A DNA stretch of 64,000 nt from the NCBI GenBank assembly GCA_949152475.1, contig OX424555.1, forward strand, positions 17,874,868-17,938,867. The letters are read 5' to 3'. The notes beneath the pieces were generated by a model. The model saw nothing but the letters and a program-made list of their open reading frames with translations, did no database searches and was not told where the DNA came from. The position numbers were made by a program, and so were the translations under genes. Positions 48,577 through 60,712 of the stretch are shown here, piece by piece; within the stretch, counting starts at the first letter, position 1, and the number at the start of each line of letters is the position of its first letter. The DNA is from Terebella lapidaria. Lineage: Eukaryota; Annelida; Polychaeta; Terebellida; Terebellidae.

Positions 48577-50850
48577 GATATATGCAACGGACCAAAGACT
48601 GAAGTTGACACCTCCCGTGGTTTTAGTTTGCAGAATCAGCCGGCTTTCATAACTTTGCACGTTCCACAGTAAGCTTTGCGTTTAGGCTGGGATGAATATG
48701 AAATGTGGAATAGCTCAAGGAGATATGTCATCGGGCAATCTATATAAACTGTTCTGTGGCATTTCATTGGTTGGAAAATTGATGTTGATCTGTAACTCAA
48801 GTCAATGCCATGGATATTCCTTGGAAGTCCTCGACGCGACAAATTTTAATTGTTTAACAATGGCAAATGTCAGGCGAGGTGCTTGTTCTGCAGCTGAAGA
48901 TACGATAGTTTGTAAACAGAACATGAAACTTTCACGACAGGAAATTGAGTGAAAAAAGTATGCTTGGTTTCCTATTCAATCAAGACAAGGTGTTCACTTG
49001 TCATACCATGAGCTTTGGGTCATTGTGTGTTCATTGTTGTGGTCATGACATTTTAGGGTATGGTTATTAATAACTTGTGTAGAATACATCCATAGATTGA
49101 AATGTTAAATTTTTTGTGGGGTTCCAGCCCTTTCTGATAGTACTATCAAGCTTTATACCTGAACATCAGATGGTATAATAACTTATTTTCACACAACGAG
49201 GCTACGTTGGGAGGTTTATTACAAAAAGTGTCGTTTATGTTGTCAGCCATTAGTCCAACACAATGGGTATTGGACGTAATAGAACATTTGTAGTCTTATG
49301 TATTACTCAGCAGATGGATGCTATTTGGACTTGTGTTGGATTTAGGACAACAATGGAGCGGGACTGTACAGTAAACAATAACAAGCTCTTGGGCCATATC
49401 AAGTTGCATGGGAGCTAGGGTGAGATATTCGACCTGCCCTCCGTGAATAAACAGGGAATAACGGAAATCATCCCTGTATTACATGGCGGATATCGTCGAA
49501 TGAATCTCATTAAATTGAAGTAGTTTGAACGCTTGTACAGCTTTCAACGTGTATCTCCCTTATAAGGCAAAATGAACTGGGTCGAACCATTCTATACTGC
49601 TATCTCACTTGTGGGCAGATAACAGTATATAAACATTGACATCAACGGACAACCCCCCTTTGCTCATTTTGCATAGTCGAGACTGACATTAGACGATAAC
49701 AATAATCTTGTTTGGTCAGTGCATTTAGGAGGCTCCGATGGAATCGTACTCTCTCCAATACACAGCTCATTATACCGGGTCAAGCAATTCTTGGAGGAGC
49801 AAGATTTTTTGAAACTCAACAACGACTGGGAAACGTCTAAATGTCAATTTGTTTAACTTCACAGAATGGTAGTATCCATCGTCTGGGGAGTGTGTGTGTG
49901 TTTATTGTGTTTACTCGGAAGAGAATCTTGCAAAGCAGAAAGATCGGATCATCTTCTGAACGACCTGCGCGCAGCAGACTGGTATGTTTCGTGTCTTTAC
50001 AAATGAAAAATACGCAGTCATGATGTCGGTAAGATCTTTAGAGTGAAAATGGCGTCTTGTCAAATAATCCATGGATAATTTCGGATTATCTCTGCCTCGA
50101 GGCAAAGCTAGTACATATATGATGACTTTCGCTGTTCTCGAATTTCAAGTTGTGCATAAAATACTATATCAGATTTAAAAATGCAGTAAATATGTAGTGT
50201 TGTAGGTGGCGATGGTGTGTGCTCGCAGTTCTTATCCATATTTAACTCTTCGGGCTCGGATATGGCAGTCTGCTCATGAACCCCTGTTTCTTTACATGAA
50301 AGTTCTTTTAATGATATCACAATCCTTTATTACAGGTGCAACTCGTTGAATGCACAACATACCGTCCATTATATGTTCAGCAACTCATCCAGGGCTTGGT
50401 TGTCCAGAGCTTATCGATATATCATGCAACTTTAATTATTACGTCAATGTTCACAGTTCCCTGTGGTTCATATGCCACCCATTGTCCGTCCAGTTTGAAC
50501 AGACATTGCCGCCCCTAGCACTTGGCTACCCGCTGATAATCACGGACACGGCTCGAGCGGCAGCCGCTAATCAATGGGCATAGCTCGGCCAAGTTTTATC
50601 AATCGATGTCAAGAATTCCTCTTCCAAGATTCAGGTTATCATCATAGGAAGTCCCTATGTAAACAACCTAGGGCAAAAAAATTTTTAGTTTCTGCGGCGG
50701 GTTGGCTGCGAGTTGCACACTATCATGACCCATATGAAAAGACTTTGGATTGCTGTCCGGAGGGTATCACTACAGAATTTACTACATTTTCTACCATCTG
50801 TACACTTGCCTTGTATTTTTAGATTGGAGTCTAGATTTCCGCTACGAATT

Positions 50851-50946
50851 CCAAGCTATCCCCATCCTCCTTTTTCCTGAAGATTGGAAAAGGCATTACC
50901 AAGCTACCCCCATCCTCCTTTTTCCTGAAGATTGGAAAATGCATTA
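50851..50946 (+). repeat. Two-copy 48-bp tandem duplication
   Basis: Two adjacent copies (50,851-50,898 and 50,899-50,946) start CCAAGCTA(T/C)C, followed by CCCATCCTCC and TTTTTCCTGAAGATTGG, with only a few differences. The length is a multiple of three, so the plus frame stays open, but the frame is not kept in units 2 and 3. Confidence 0.93.
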
Positions 50947-53900
50947 CCTCAAAGATTGTTTAAGTCCGCATAACGAGAACAACAGATATGCATCTACCGA
51001 TGAAAGTTTCTGTGAAATATTCTGGATCATTTGTCTAGCAGATTAAACAGTACAAGAAACCTTGTTTTGTTTCTGTTATTGACCGCTCGTGAAAATGGTG
51101 GGGGTTTTAACGTTCGATAGAAAGTGATATATTGTTCAATAATTCAAGTACATGGTACAAACTGAAATGGCCACCGATTCAGCGTTTATGTTCCACATTT
51201 TACACCCAATACTGATCGCACTCGGTATAAAAACACCCGTAAAACATGTATTACGAATGTTTGAAATCATAAACCAATGAATATTATAGTTAATGTGCAG
51301 GTGTTATTGCTTGCACAAATGATAATGTGTTTCAACCTGAAAACAATGTGAATAATTTCAGTAATATTAATGGTATTGAGAACAACGTCTCCAGCACACA
51401 GCGAAATTAAAGAGTTCTTTTGGAGCTTTCACGTGTACATGAACATGTGAAAAAAGGTAAACACCAAGAACTATTCAAATAAGATGGATAATATACACGA
51501 GTTAGAATAGTAACGAGAACAACTTAAGATGTGCACCATAAATTGTACATACAAGTTTGAATACATGTGATATATGAGTTTCTGTGACGTAAAGGACAAA
51601 TCGTGTTGCTCAGCTTAGTAAATGATACAATTATGTGAGAGGTATGCATCCCCCTATTCCTCATTGAAAAATTTTGATAATAACAATAGACAACAATAAG
51701 TAACTACAATTTTGAGATGCCAGCAACGTAAAAAAAAACCCGCCGTCATCAGGTGAAAACAGTGTGTGTGTGATACTGGGTTTCTATTGGGTTAGTATAC
51801 AACTATCCAACCGAATGAAACAACTCAAACATGCAGAACGAACCATATGTAAGCAAAGCAGTACCGAGTCGATTTGATCAGATGAGAAATCGAACTTGGG
51901 AGGGGAAGCTCGTAATATTGAATGGTGCAAGTGGTCGGTAACTATTGCAGCGTTGAATGCAGGGATCCACCATTCATATTCAATGTTTTATGGTGGACTT
52001 GGCAATTCGTATACACTGCATTTCGTGTTAATGATGAGAAGAAATTCTAAGGATTCACCACAGGGAATTTTCCTGAAGTGAAACGAAAGCATCCAATTTA
52101 AATAGTCACAGGAAATAAGAACCTGGGAAGTAATGAACTGCTTGGGTTAGAAGCCTTAAGAATGTTCAGATTCAAAAGGTGATATGATTTTTATCTTCAC
52201 AGTCGGTACCTTGGTATCGTCAGGAGTAGCAACGGAAAACGTTTTCGTAACCCTGGCATTCATCGCAGGAAGTGTGAGGAATGTAATTCAAACAGTGACT
52301 ACTCCGCTAAGGGATAGAAAGTGCGTGATGATTGTGCATGAGTTTAGAAGGTTTCTGAATCGTGTCCATTATAGCTTATTTTATTAGCTTATATACCTGG
52401 AAGGCATATTATACGATGAATCCATTGAAGAATTATCTTTGTCATATGCATACTAGTAGTTTGTTTTACTTTGCCTATTGTTACTGACCTATTTGGTCCT
52501 GATGACTACAAAGGCCCTGGCATTGTAATGTAAAATATATTGTACCATTACGTCAGGAATAATTACTTTTTTTCTGGGATGTTTTCTCTGCCTGAGTATT
52601 CTTGGTTTTTAGCATGGAACGGTGCAACGTAAAGTAATAGCCATTTCCCGCCAATTATTGACATAATGCGCAGGACATTAAATATCATACTAGCATGGAA
52701 GATAATTCGGTGGTTCATCTCCCACTGCATGTCCGTCCATTACCGCAATTCAAACAAAACCTCTATTATCATCGGTATGCTGAATGTAGCATGAACATGT
52801 ATGGCTATGTGATGTCTAAACTCAACGCATTCACATTCATATGACTGATATTAGATTATTATTGTGTATTTTATCTTTTTGAAAGCATTACCAAATATGA
52901 TGGAACAATCCTGATGTTACAAACACTGTCATTGGCGTAAATAAAAACTGCAGGTGAAGACATCCAGATAGATAGTGGGATTTCTGGTTTAGGAACATTT
53001 TGGGTGAGCTCTGTTCATGTAGTCATTTCTAAGATGTCTCTGCCAAGGTTTGCCCTGTAGCTTGGTTATTTCTAGAGACACTGCAGACTTCTCTAATTTT
53101 CCAGTTATTCAGATCGTAGGTTGGAGATTGAAAACAATTCTAAGCTGTCAACTAGATCATATGACAAATGTGATTTAATATTATATATATATTTATTATT
53201 ATATGACAGAGTACTTCCATTGTCAGTTTCCCTTTACTAAGTACCCATATTCGTATTCTCCCCTCCTTGGGGGTTCATGAAGTTCCATAGAATTTTCTCG
53301 ATTTTGCCTGACACTGTACTTTGAGATTAGATGACACGGTTTTGTTCTCTTGAAATACTTTAAATACTAGGGTGTTGGTTTCATGTGTAATGCAGAAAAA
53401 CTACCGGAAAACTACGGATATTTTTTCACATTGAATGTTATTGCTGCCTGCAAATTAGTTACTAGCAACCTTTAGCTTCCATGTTGATAAGAACTAGGCA
53501 TTATTCATGACATACAAGAAGAATAGGTAATATCCGTCTTCCATAATTCTTCCAAAACGAGAATGACCTAATGGTAATTAGGCACACAGCAGTTGCGTTA
53601 TGGGTGGAATGTCTTAACTTTGGTGATATTTTATGGGCTCGTTAATTCCACGATTACGCTGCAGACGTTTTAACGGCGTATCACTCAGTCCAGTGGGAAG
53701 TGATGGACTGTGCTTTTATCGTGGTCTGATATCCCAGTGGTTGGCATTTGGTCCCAGACCACTCGTCAATGGCCGCTTGAGCAGTAGGATGCGTGTGCTA
53801 TGTGTGAGTGATGGGTTATTTTGTTAGCTGTGAGTCCCGTTGTAGAATTGTGAAGCTGTCGTGGAGCTCCCGTTCGCTGCCATGTTGATTAGGTGGCCGG

Positions 53901-56298
53901 TCACCGATGTGACAGTGCGTGTACCCACTGGTGAATATTTCTCCGAGGGCATGCAGTGTAACGCCATAACTCACGCTCTCTTATGGCACTCACTCATCAG
54001 CTTCATGCGTTTCTGGATATCATGTCAATGCGAATATGCATAGAGAATAAGGTGGACATCACGATACAATGTGATCGATTGCATCTAGCTAAACCGCTTA
54101 AAGGGGTTTCCCCCACAACAGCTGTCATGAGCAATATGTATACACAAGAATACATATGGATCATAACTGCAGTCTTTTATTAATATTCCTGTGTCAGATT
54201 ACATCCAACTAAAAAAATGTCATCTGATTAGATAAGTTGATATATATTCAAAACGGATTTAAAGTGTGCAACATTATTCTGAAGTGAACCCTGAATTCTT
54301 GCATGTAATGGCACATCCCAATCAGGATTCCAATAACTTATGTCTTGTCTTAATTCATATCCACGAAGACCCAGCCCTGATCATGACAATGATATGTGGG
54401 TTGATTACATTAATAAACTGAATCAATGTATTAATTATAAATCCCAGCATGAACAATGTTTATGTGAGATTACAGGTGTTTTGATTTTCCCGACAAGCGA
54501 TACCCCTCCAAACACGTTATGTCACGTTTAATAGTACGTGCTTCTTTCCCATGATGGCCGAGCGACTTGCCAGTTTAAGACGTGCTTATAATAAGCAGGT
54601 GCGTGTCTTTTGATCACGTGGGTTGGTAGTGTGACTGAACTAAGATTCTCTTTTGTCTAGAAGAGACACGGTGTAAGACATTGGCAATCTTGTAAGCTCC
54701 ATACTAGTTATTTATTTATTTTTCTATTAGGCTGAGGCATGTGACATTTCACGGAACGTCAACCAGAAAAACTTCCAAATATTCTTATTTTAAGATGGCG
54801 AGGTATTAAAACAGGTAAAGGCAACATTTTACAGTGAAATGGTCGCTCTTCACATGTGCTTAAATGCAATCCGCGAGACAAAACACACATTCTATATTCA
54901 CGTGCATTCATGGAAACACGTGCAATCATGGAAACACACGAAAATGACTTTGAAAGATTTTGTTCAATACCATTCAGTGCAAATTGTTTAATAATTCTCA
55001 GTGCACAGTTCATTGCAAGACAACATCATCTACTGAGCAATTTATCATAAGAATTAACAATTTGAGACGGAATGAACCAGACAGGTCCTGTCTTCCAGTG
55101 GCGACGATTGACAAACAATCTAGAATCCTATGATCAATTCAAGATACTTGAATGGACTTTGGCTAAAAGGGTTGTTGCGTTCAGAACTCAAATACTCAAA
55201 TATTCAGAAATAAACCGACTTGAACTCCACTAAACAAACCAATCGATCCTCTTGTTGCTGACTTGTTCCTCATTATGTACCTACACTCTGGTGGATTGCT
55301 GCTGTGGACGGCTGGCGTGTTTTGTCAATTATTTATAAGAAGTTTTTCCACCCAAAAAAGATACTCAATTGCTTGAAAGGCTCCTCCTAATGATTTAGAC
55401 ACTAGAAAGAAGAATTGTTCGCCTCAGATGGTAGACTGCATCACACAAATAATGAGGAAGAAAAGAAGATTCAGAGATCGCCTCTTGTGCGCACTAGTAA
55501 GTGACTTTTCCGGTCTGGAGTTGTGTCCCTTCACATGGATAAACATATGCTCCTGGTTGTGCACATTGCTAATTGTTACCTTCACTTGGCCCCCTGGACA
55601 GTCCCCTGTCGGTAAGACCCCCTTGAACTCGTCTCATGCAGCTTGACAGTTCGGTGTTTTATTCATGAAGATGCTAGGTGTCTCCACTCTCGTTAATACG
55701 CTGGTTTGATGGTGGGATTTCTGCAGCCACGAACTTTAGTTCATGCACACACAATTGGTCGATGAAGTTCCACAATGTGGAACAAGTTCCACAATTTTCC
55801 ACAATAGAAAACACGCCGTAAGTGATTATCGACATTAATTATAACAAGTGTATGGTTGTCAAGCCTTCTGAATTCATATATTGGCTTTCCAATTGTGGAA
55901 ACTGATTCGATGCTATCAACGTGGCAAACCACTCTGTGCCAAATGTAATGGTTCTAAGAATAATCAGATTCATAGATTACATCGAATTAAAAACTTCTAT
56001 AATATATTTCCACCGACTTGCCCTTAGCTGTTTGGAGTTCATTGATGCGAAGACACCAGCTCACGGACATCGTGGTTCAATACAATGGCACTGATATAAA
56101 TCGACAGATGCTTGGGATTCAGGAAGTCACGTTTGTCTGTTTCTCTCTCTCTACCGAAAGAAATATTAGTGACACATTTATCGAACGAGTCATGTAAAGA
56201 GGACTTCCTCACCAACTTGGTATCCCCCAGCATAACGTGCTTTAATTACTCTTCCTAGAGGCATTAAATACATTTAGAAAAACAATTGCTTGTTTGGT

Positions 56299-57116
56299 CA
56301 AAATTACTTTGACCAAATGGTGATTCATTTGCAATATGTCCAATCAAATAGTACACACCTACTGGTTTGTACTCCAACCAAATCTGCAAATAGCGGACCT
56401 CTATAATTGATTTTGCGCGAACAAATTATCATTAAATCCGACAAAATTTTAGTATATCCACATTAAAGCACCCAGACACAAACACCACCTTTCAACTGTG
56501 AGATAAAAATTAAAGGACTTGCTCTTGATCAAATTGGACATAAAAATCGAGAAATACTACCACCAAATTTTTAGGAATAGTGATTGATGAATTTTTGTGA
56601 CTTGGAAAGACAATATTGCAAACACAGAAATCTAGGGCATGATCAAGTAAAACACATCATCCCCCTTCAGAGCCTAAAAACTCTATATTACTATATGATA
56701 AATCCTTATTTGACGTAAGGCATCTTAGCTTGGGGTACTGCAACAATGTCTACCCTACATAGTACAATTGTCCTTTTAAGAAGCAATCAGAACCATAATG
56801 GGAGCTAAATATAACAGTCATACTGAGCCTTTATTCAAACGAGTGAATATACTAAAACTTACGAATCTGTATGAATATGAAACTTCTTTTCATGGCAAAA
56901 TATGATCACAATAAACTCCCAGACTCATTCAAGGGAGTCTTCCCATTAAACTGTGATAACCAAATAAACTGGACAACACGACAATCTGATCTGTTTGTAG
57001 TTAGATACCCAGATTCTGAATTTGCAAGTAATGTTCCTTTATTTAACTTTCAACGCGTATGGAGCGATTGGTTTTCCAAAATTGCAAATATCAATATATT
57101 GTCATATGTATTGTGA
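56299..57116 (+). mobile_element. 5'-truncated LINE, reverse transcriptase C-terminal region
   Basis: Translated plus-strand pieces follow the expected order of the RT palm and thumb end of a Jockey/CR1-type non-LTR element. ANKLSLNP is at about 56,417-56,440, FLGIVIDE at about 56,578-56,601, SLKTLYY at 56,671, INPYLT then GILAWG from about 56,698, and AKYNSHTEPLFKR at about 56,806. The last piece is an open C-terminal frame of 81 codons (56,871-57,116). The frame is broken several times, including a stop at 56,715, so it is a dead copy. The 5' end and endonuclease are missing. Its 3' untranslated tail may reach the AATAAAA at about 57,610. Confidence 0.85.
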
Positions 57117-58696
57117 ATATACTGTAACAATTTTGATCGTTTTGCCTTAATATTCATGTATTGGGATACCAGTTTTTCTCGTGGGTCATTATTTGATATA
57201 TATTCTCAATAACGTATCAGATACATCTGAATATTATGAAGTCAGTCGAAATTTAGCCAAGTTCATGCGATTTTTTTATGGTGTCCCGTTCCTGTCCCAC
57301 CAACAGTGTTAATTTTACCCACTATCGAGTTTATAGGTTTATTGTTTTTTGCACCATTCATTTTATCTTTCAAACCTTTTATTATATCTCAAACTGAGGC
57401 GAAGTGTGATTCAGCCATAAGGCTTTACTTGGTCTATTTAGATCCATATTACATGTATTTTCCTGTTTTCTATATTCATTTTATTACACTGATTACAGCC
57501 ACCTATTCGTATCAATCGATCAACTCTATGTATGTATATATATGCGATCTAATAAAACGAACGTATGTCTGTCTCTCAGCCTGTTGCTGGTGTTCAAGAT
57601 CGATTGATGAATAAAAGACTGTTTACCCGCTCCCAGTAAATTTACTGCTTTGCCCTGTGGATCCATGCGTAATTGTATTCACAGATTCTCGTGAAAAGGT
57701 ACTCGTGCTCGAGTTAGACATTTCATTGGTTTGGTTTATAGACATATTCCCAACCCCACGTGTGTCATTTGTGATCGGGTAAGGGTATAAATGAGCTGCG
57801 TATATGATCATATAAATGCGCTGCGAACCATATCATATTATTACTATTTTATATCAATATTTAGTTCGCAATGACCATTCGATAATACTAGTAACCAACA
57901 ATCTGTTTCATTTCAATGAATGCATCATCTGATTCACATTCCTTGTGATCTGTGAAAAATTCTCATTTCGAAACCCAAGTTTCCATGTACCAGAACGACC
58001 GACGTGCATGCACAAATCAGAGCGGTCATTTAATCACGAAAAACGAATTTTGCGGGCTTAAATGAGATATTTATACACGACAGTCATTGTTTATTTATTA
58101 CCAGTCTATCATTAATACATTGTCAACACTCAACAAATCATTGCAATATTGATAAAATAACAAGTTCCCATAGCTTCATAGACATATGTATTATCGAATC
58201 CTAATGTTTTGATACATTCATCACTTTTCAATTGTATGCTAACTAGCTTACACAATCATGCTATTATTTATCACCTATTGTTGATCTCATCGGACAAAAC
58301 GTATCATATAAAAATGTTGTAGGATACAATTTCGAAACAACATGCACGTCGTTCCCAGATATAATAACATGCATATGAAACTTGACCACATCCAATTATC
58401 GAAATAGTAAACTGAAAACAAATATCTACCAACTTCCATACACCTGAATGAACAGTTTGTATTATACACAATTGGTCCATAGTTTTAGCAGAGCTGCGTA
58501 AAACATATATTCCGAGTTATGTTACTCCATGAACGTTAATCAGGTAATGTGGTCGTTAGGACCAAAATCACATTTACGGTTTGCGATTTCACGCTATCAG
58601 TTTCACTTACACAATATAATACAATGACCCCAAAAAAACTACTAATTTAGACATACACGAATGTGACTCTCTTTAGAATACGTAGTTATGTATGTT

Positions 58697-58775
58697 TCAG
58701 CCTCCAGTACTACAAGATTTTGACGAGGTGAATGAACAAAACCTAACAAAAACGTTTAGGCTAGAAACAATGTCA
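58697..58775 (+). repeat. Possible very old R copy
   Basis: Alignable to R without gaps over about 72 bp (CCTCCAGTAC...GATTTTGACGAG...AGAAACA), at about two-thirds identity by eye. Confidence 0.4.
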
Positions 58776-59215
58776 CACCATTTATTCATAGCACTGACAC
58801 CATCCGGGTGCAGGCAACGTGTACAATATGTATAATGTTTTATGTATTTCTGATGAAAATTGTATACAAAAACCAATTTATCATTGTGTCACACGGCGCC
58901 CGGTATTACTGAAAGAGTGAGCTTTCCGACCATGGAATTTAGCCTGAAAATTATTTCTGCTCTCTCGAAATGAATGCCTATTTTCCAGTCGTTATTTTTG
59001 GTGAATTGACTCAATTTCCACTTCCATTTCCACGCTTATGAATGTGTAAAACTTTTCTTGTTGGCAATCATAAACCCATGCATGGGATTATATACAAATC
59101 ATACCTGTGCCATGATTAGCACTATTAGCCCTATTCTTCCACAGGCTAAAATGATTCAATCTAAGATTTGGCGCCAAAAGTCCCAGAAGGGGATATTTTC
59201 CGGATTATGACATCA

Positions 59216-59246
59216 CATCATGATGTCATGATCTGACATCATGATG
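59216..59246. repeat. Perfect 13-bp inverted repeat, 5-nt loop
   Basis: CATCATGATGTCA and its exact complement TGACATCATGATG surround TGATC. Each arm is itself rich in ATCATGAT palindromes and holds TGACATCA-type words. Confidence 0.95.
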
Positions 59247-59965
59247 CTCCCCACTTGCTCCCTGATTGGCTAATTCGAATGGTAGATTTGTAGCATGACA
59301 AAATTGCACCTTGATGAACATGTAAACAAACAGCTGTCATGTGACAAAGTATATGTATGGAATTAACTCGAAATTGAGGGACATAAATCGTTGGAAACAA
59401 CTGAGAGGGGGAGAAAATGATACACAGTGTATATTTCATGCATTAAAAAAATGTTTTGTTCTGAAATAAGTTCACAAATCCTGACCCACTGTGACGAGGT
59501 GTCAGGCGAAAGCCAGGAAGGGACTACCACTTAACTCTGTTATCGGGCTGAACCGTGCTATGATACTTATGCCGACCAGAAGATGTGGCTGCTACGAGCA
59601 TTGTGGGAATTCCTGGCTATTTTTGTGGTTTGTTTGGTTGATGATTTCTGCGCCAGATATGTGTTCTCAACATCTCGGCTGGCAAGTCTCCGTACAGGAA
59701 TATTGCTGTGATTTATGAAGACTGACACTTTCACCATTGATAGTTTGATACCAGTGAAAATTGTCCTTTCACCATTGTCAACCTTTCACCATTTACGACC
59801 AATTTATCGCCTCTCATATCCTTCAATCATACGTTAATAGTCAAGTGACATATAGTTGACCATCCTGTGTCTGTTGTTTAACGAGATCCATTGTAGCGTG
59901 GGTAATAATTCGAACTAATATCTCAATACCGGTACCAGAATCACAGATAATGCTGCGTCCCTAGA

Positions 59966-60089
59966 AAGCCGTAATCGACGATCTTTAAATGAATCTGTCC
60001 GAGAGTTCTGTCTGATGTAATACATGGAAGCCGTAATCGACAATCCATAAATGAATCTGTCCGGTAGTTATGTCTGATGTAAGACATAG
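59966..60089 (+). repeat. Two-copy 62-bp tandem repeat
   Basis: Copies share AGCCGTAATCGAC, AAATGAATCTGTCCG and TCTGATGTAA, period 62 bp, just left of where unit homology resumes. Confidence 0.92.
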
Positions 60090-60522
60090 ATGTGATCTGT
60101 CTGGCTACAAAATTAAAACTGGTATGATAGTCCTGAATGATAGAAGTTAACTTATTCAAAACACTCAACAAGAAGGAAGCTATAATTTGCATACGTATTC
60201 ATCATATTTCTCACCTGTATTGCTGAGGGGACCAGTTAGTCAATTAGTTTTTTAGATGTGCATAACAACGTAGGGTGTGCTAATATACTAATTTGATGCT
60301 GATGGGAAGATATCCATCAACTTTTGACGGTTATATCTTTTTGCGACTATGATTCTCTGTGCTACTCCGCCATAAATTGATAAATTAGAATTATATAATT
60401 AGTACAATGTCATTATCCAATGATAGAATCCCTTTAATGATTTCTTTACCACTGGACTAACGCAATTTATTTTCCCATGTCCGTTCTTTCTGTATCTGCA
60501 GCTGCTAATGTCTGCACGAACA

Positions 60523-60712
60523 GTTATTGCTTGTACACATCACCCTCCCAACCCCTAAAGCTTGTTAGTAACTGGTACTTGTCAGCTTTGAATGAATACA
60601 TCGAAGGGCCTTTGATGGCACAATTACCATTATGTAACACGATAACTCGTGTAATATTTATTGCTTGTTGCACATCATCCTCCCGATCCCTAGTAACTGG
60701 TACATATCATCC
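60523..60712 (+). repeat. Internal direct duplication in unit 5
   Basis: TTATTGCTTGT...CACATCA(C/T)CCTCCC and AGTAACTGGTAC occur at about 60,523-60,580 and again at 60,659-60,712. Both match the single CCTCCAGAAC...AACTAGTACTTGTC block at 31,510 and 39,205. Confidence 0.75.

Larger units (their letters stand above)
43054..53572 (+). repeat. Unit 4 (10.5 kb), older copy
   Basis: It starts at the GTGATCAGGCACACAGCAGTA form of the unit start, with about 85% agreement with unit 5 over the first 100 bp by eye. It holds blocks missing from units 2 and 3 (47,350; 48,690; 49,408; 49,960) but lacks those at 7,275-9,400. Insertions lie at 43,994, 44,553 and 47,991. The 67-codon hydrophobic frame at 52,184-52,387 is not kept in its relative at about 26,040-26,180. 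No gene is supported. Confidence 0.85.
57117..60139. other. Unit-5-specific unrelated DNA
   Basis: No counterpart in other units. The first 500 bp may be the LINE's untranslated tail; the 102-codon frame at 57,306-57,614 is AT-rich and hydrophobic with no domain. A weak R-like stretch lies at about 58,697-58,775, a strong hairpin at 59,216, and a 75-codon cysteine-containing frame at 59,491-59,718 that I do not recognise. No splice-bounded exon set is convincing. Confidence 0.5.

Noticed and set aside
52184-52387. Hydrophobic 67-codon frame as a small membrane protein
   Set aside because: The related block at about 26,040-26,180 has stops and indels in that frame.
54856-55050. 64-codon frame with METRAIMETHEND as a peptide gene
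   Set aside because: It comes from a short local repeat of CATGGAAACACG; the related stretch in unit 4 (about 45,200-45,280) does not keep the frame.
57306-57614. 102-codon AT-rich frame after the LINE
   Set aside because: It starts after the RT C-terminus, is compositionally biased and reads like untranslated tail sequence ending near an AATAAA signal.
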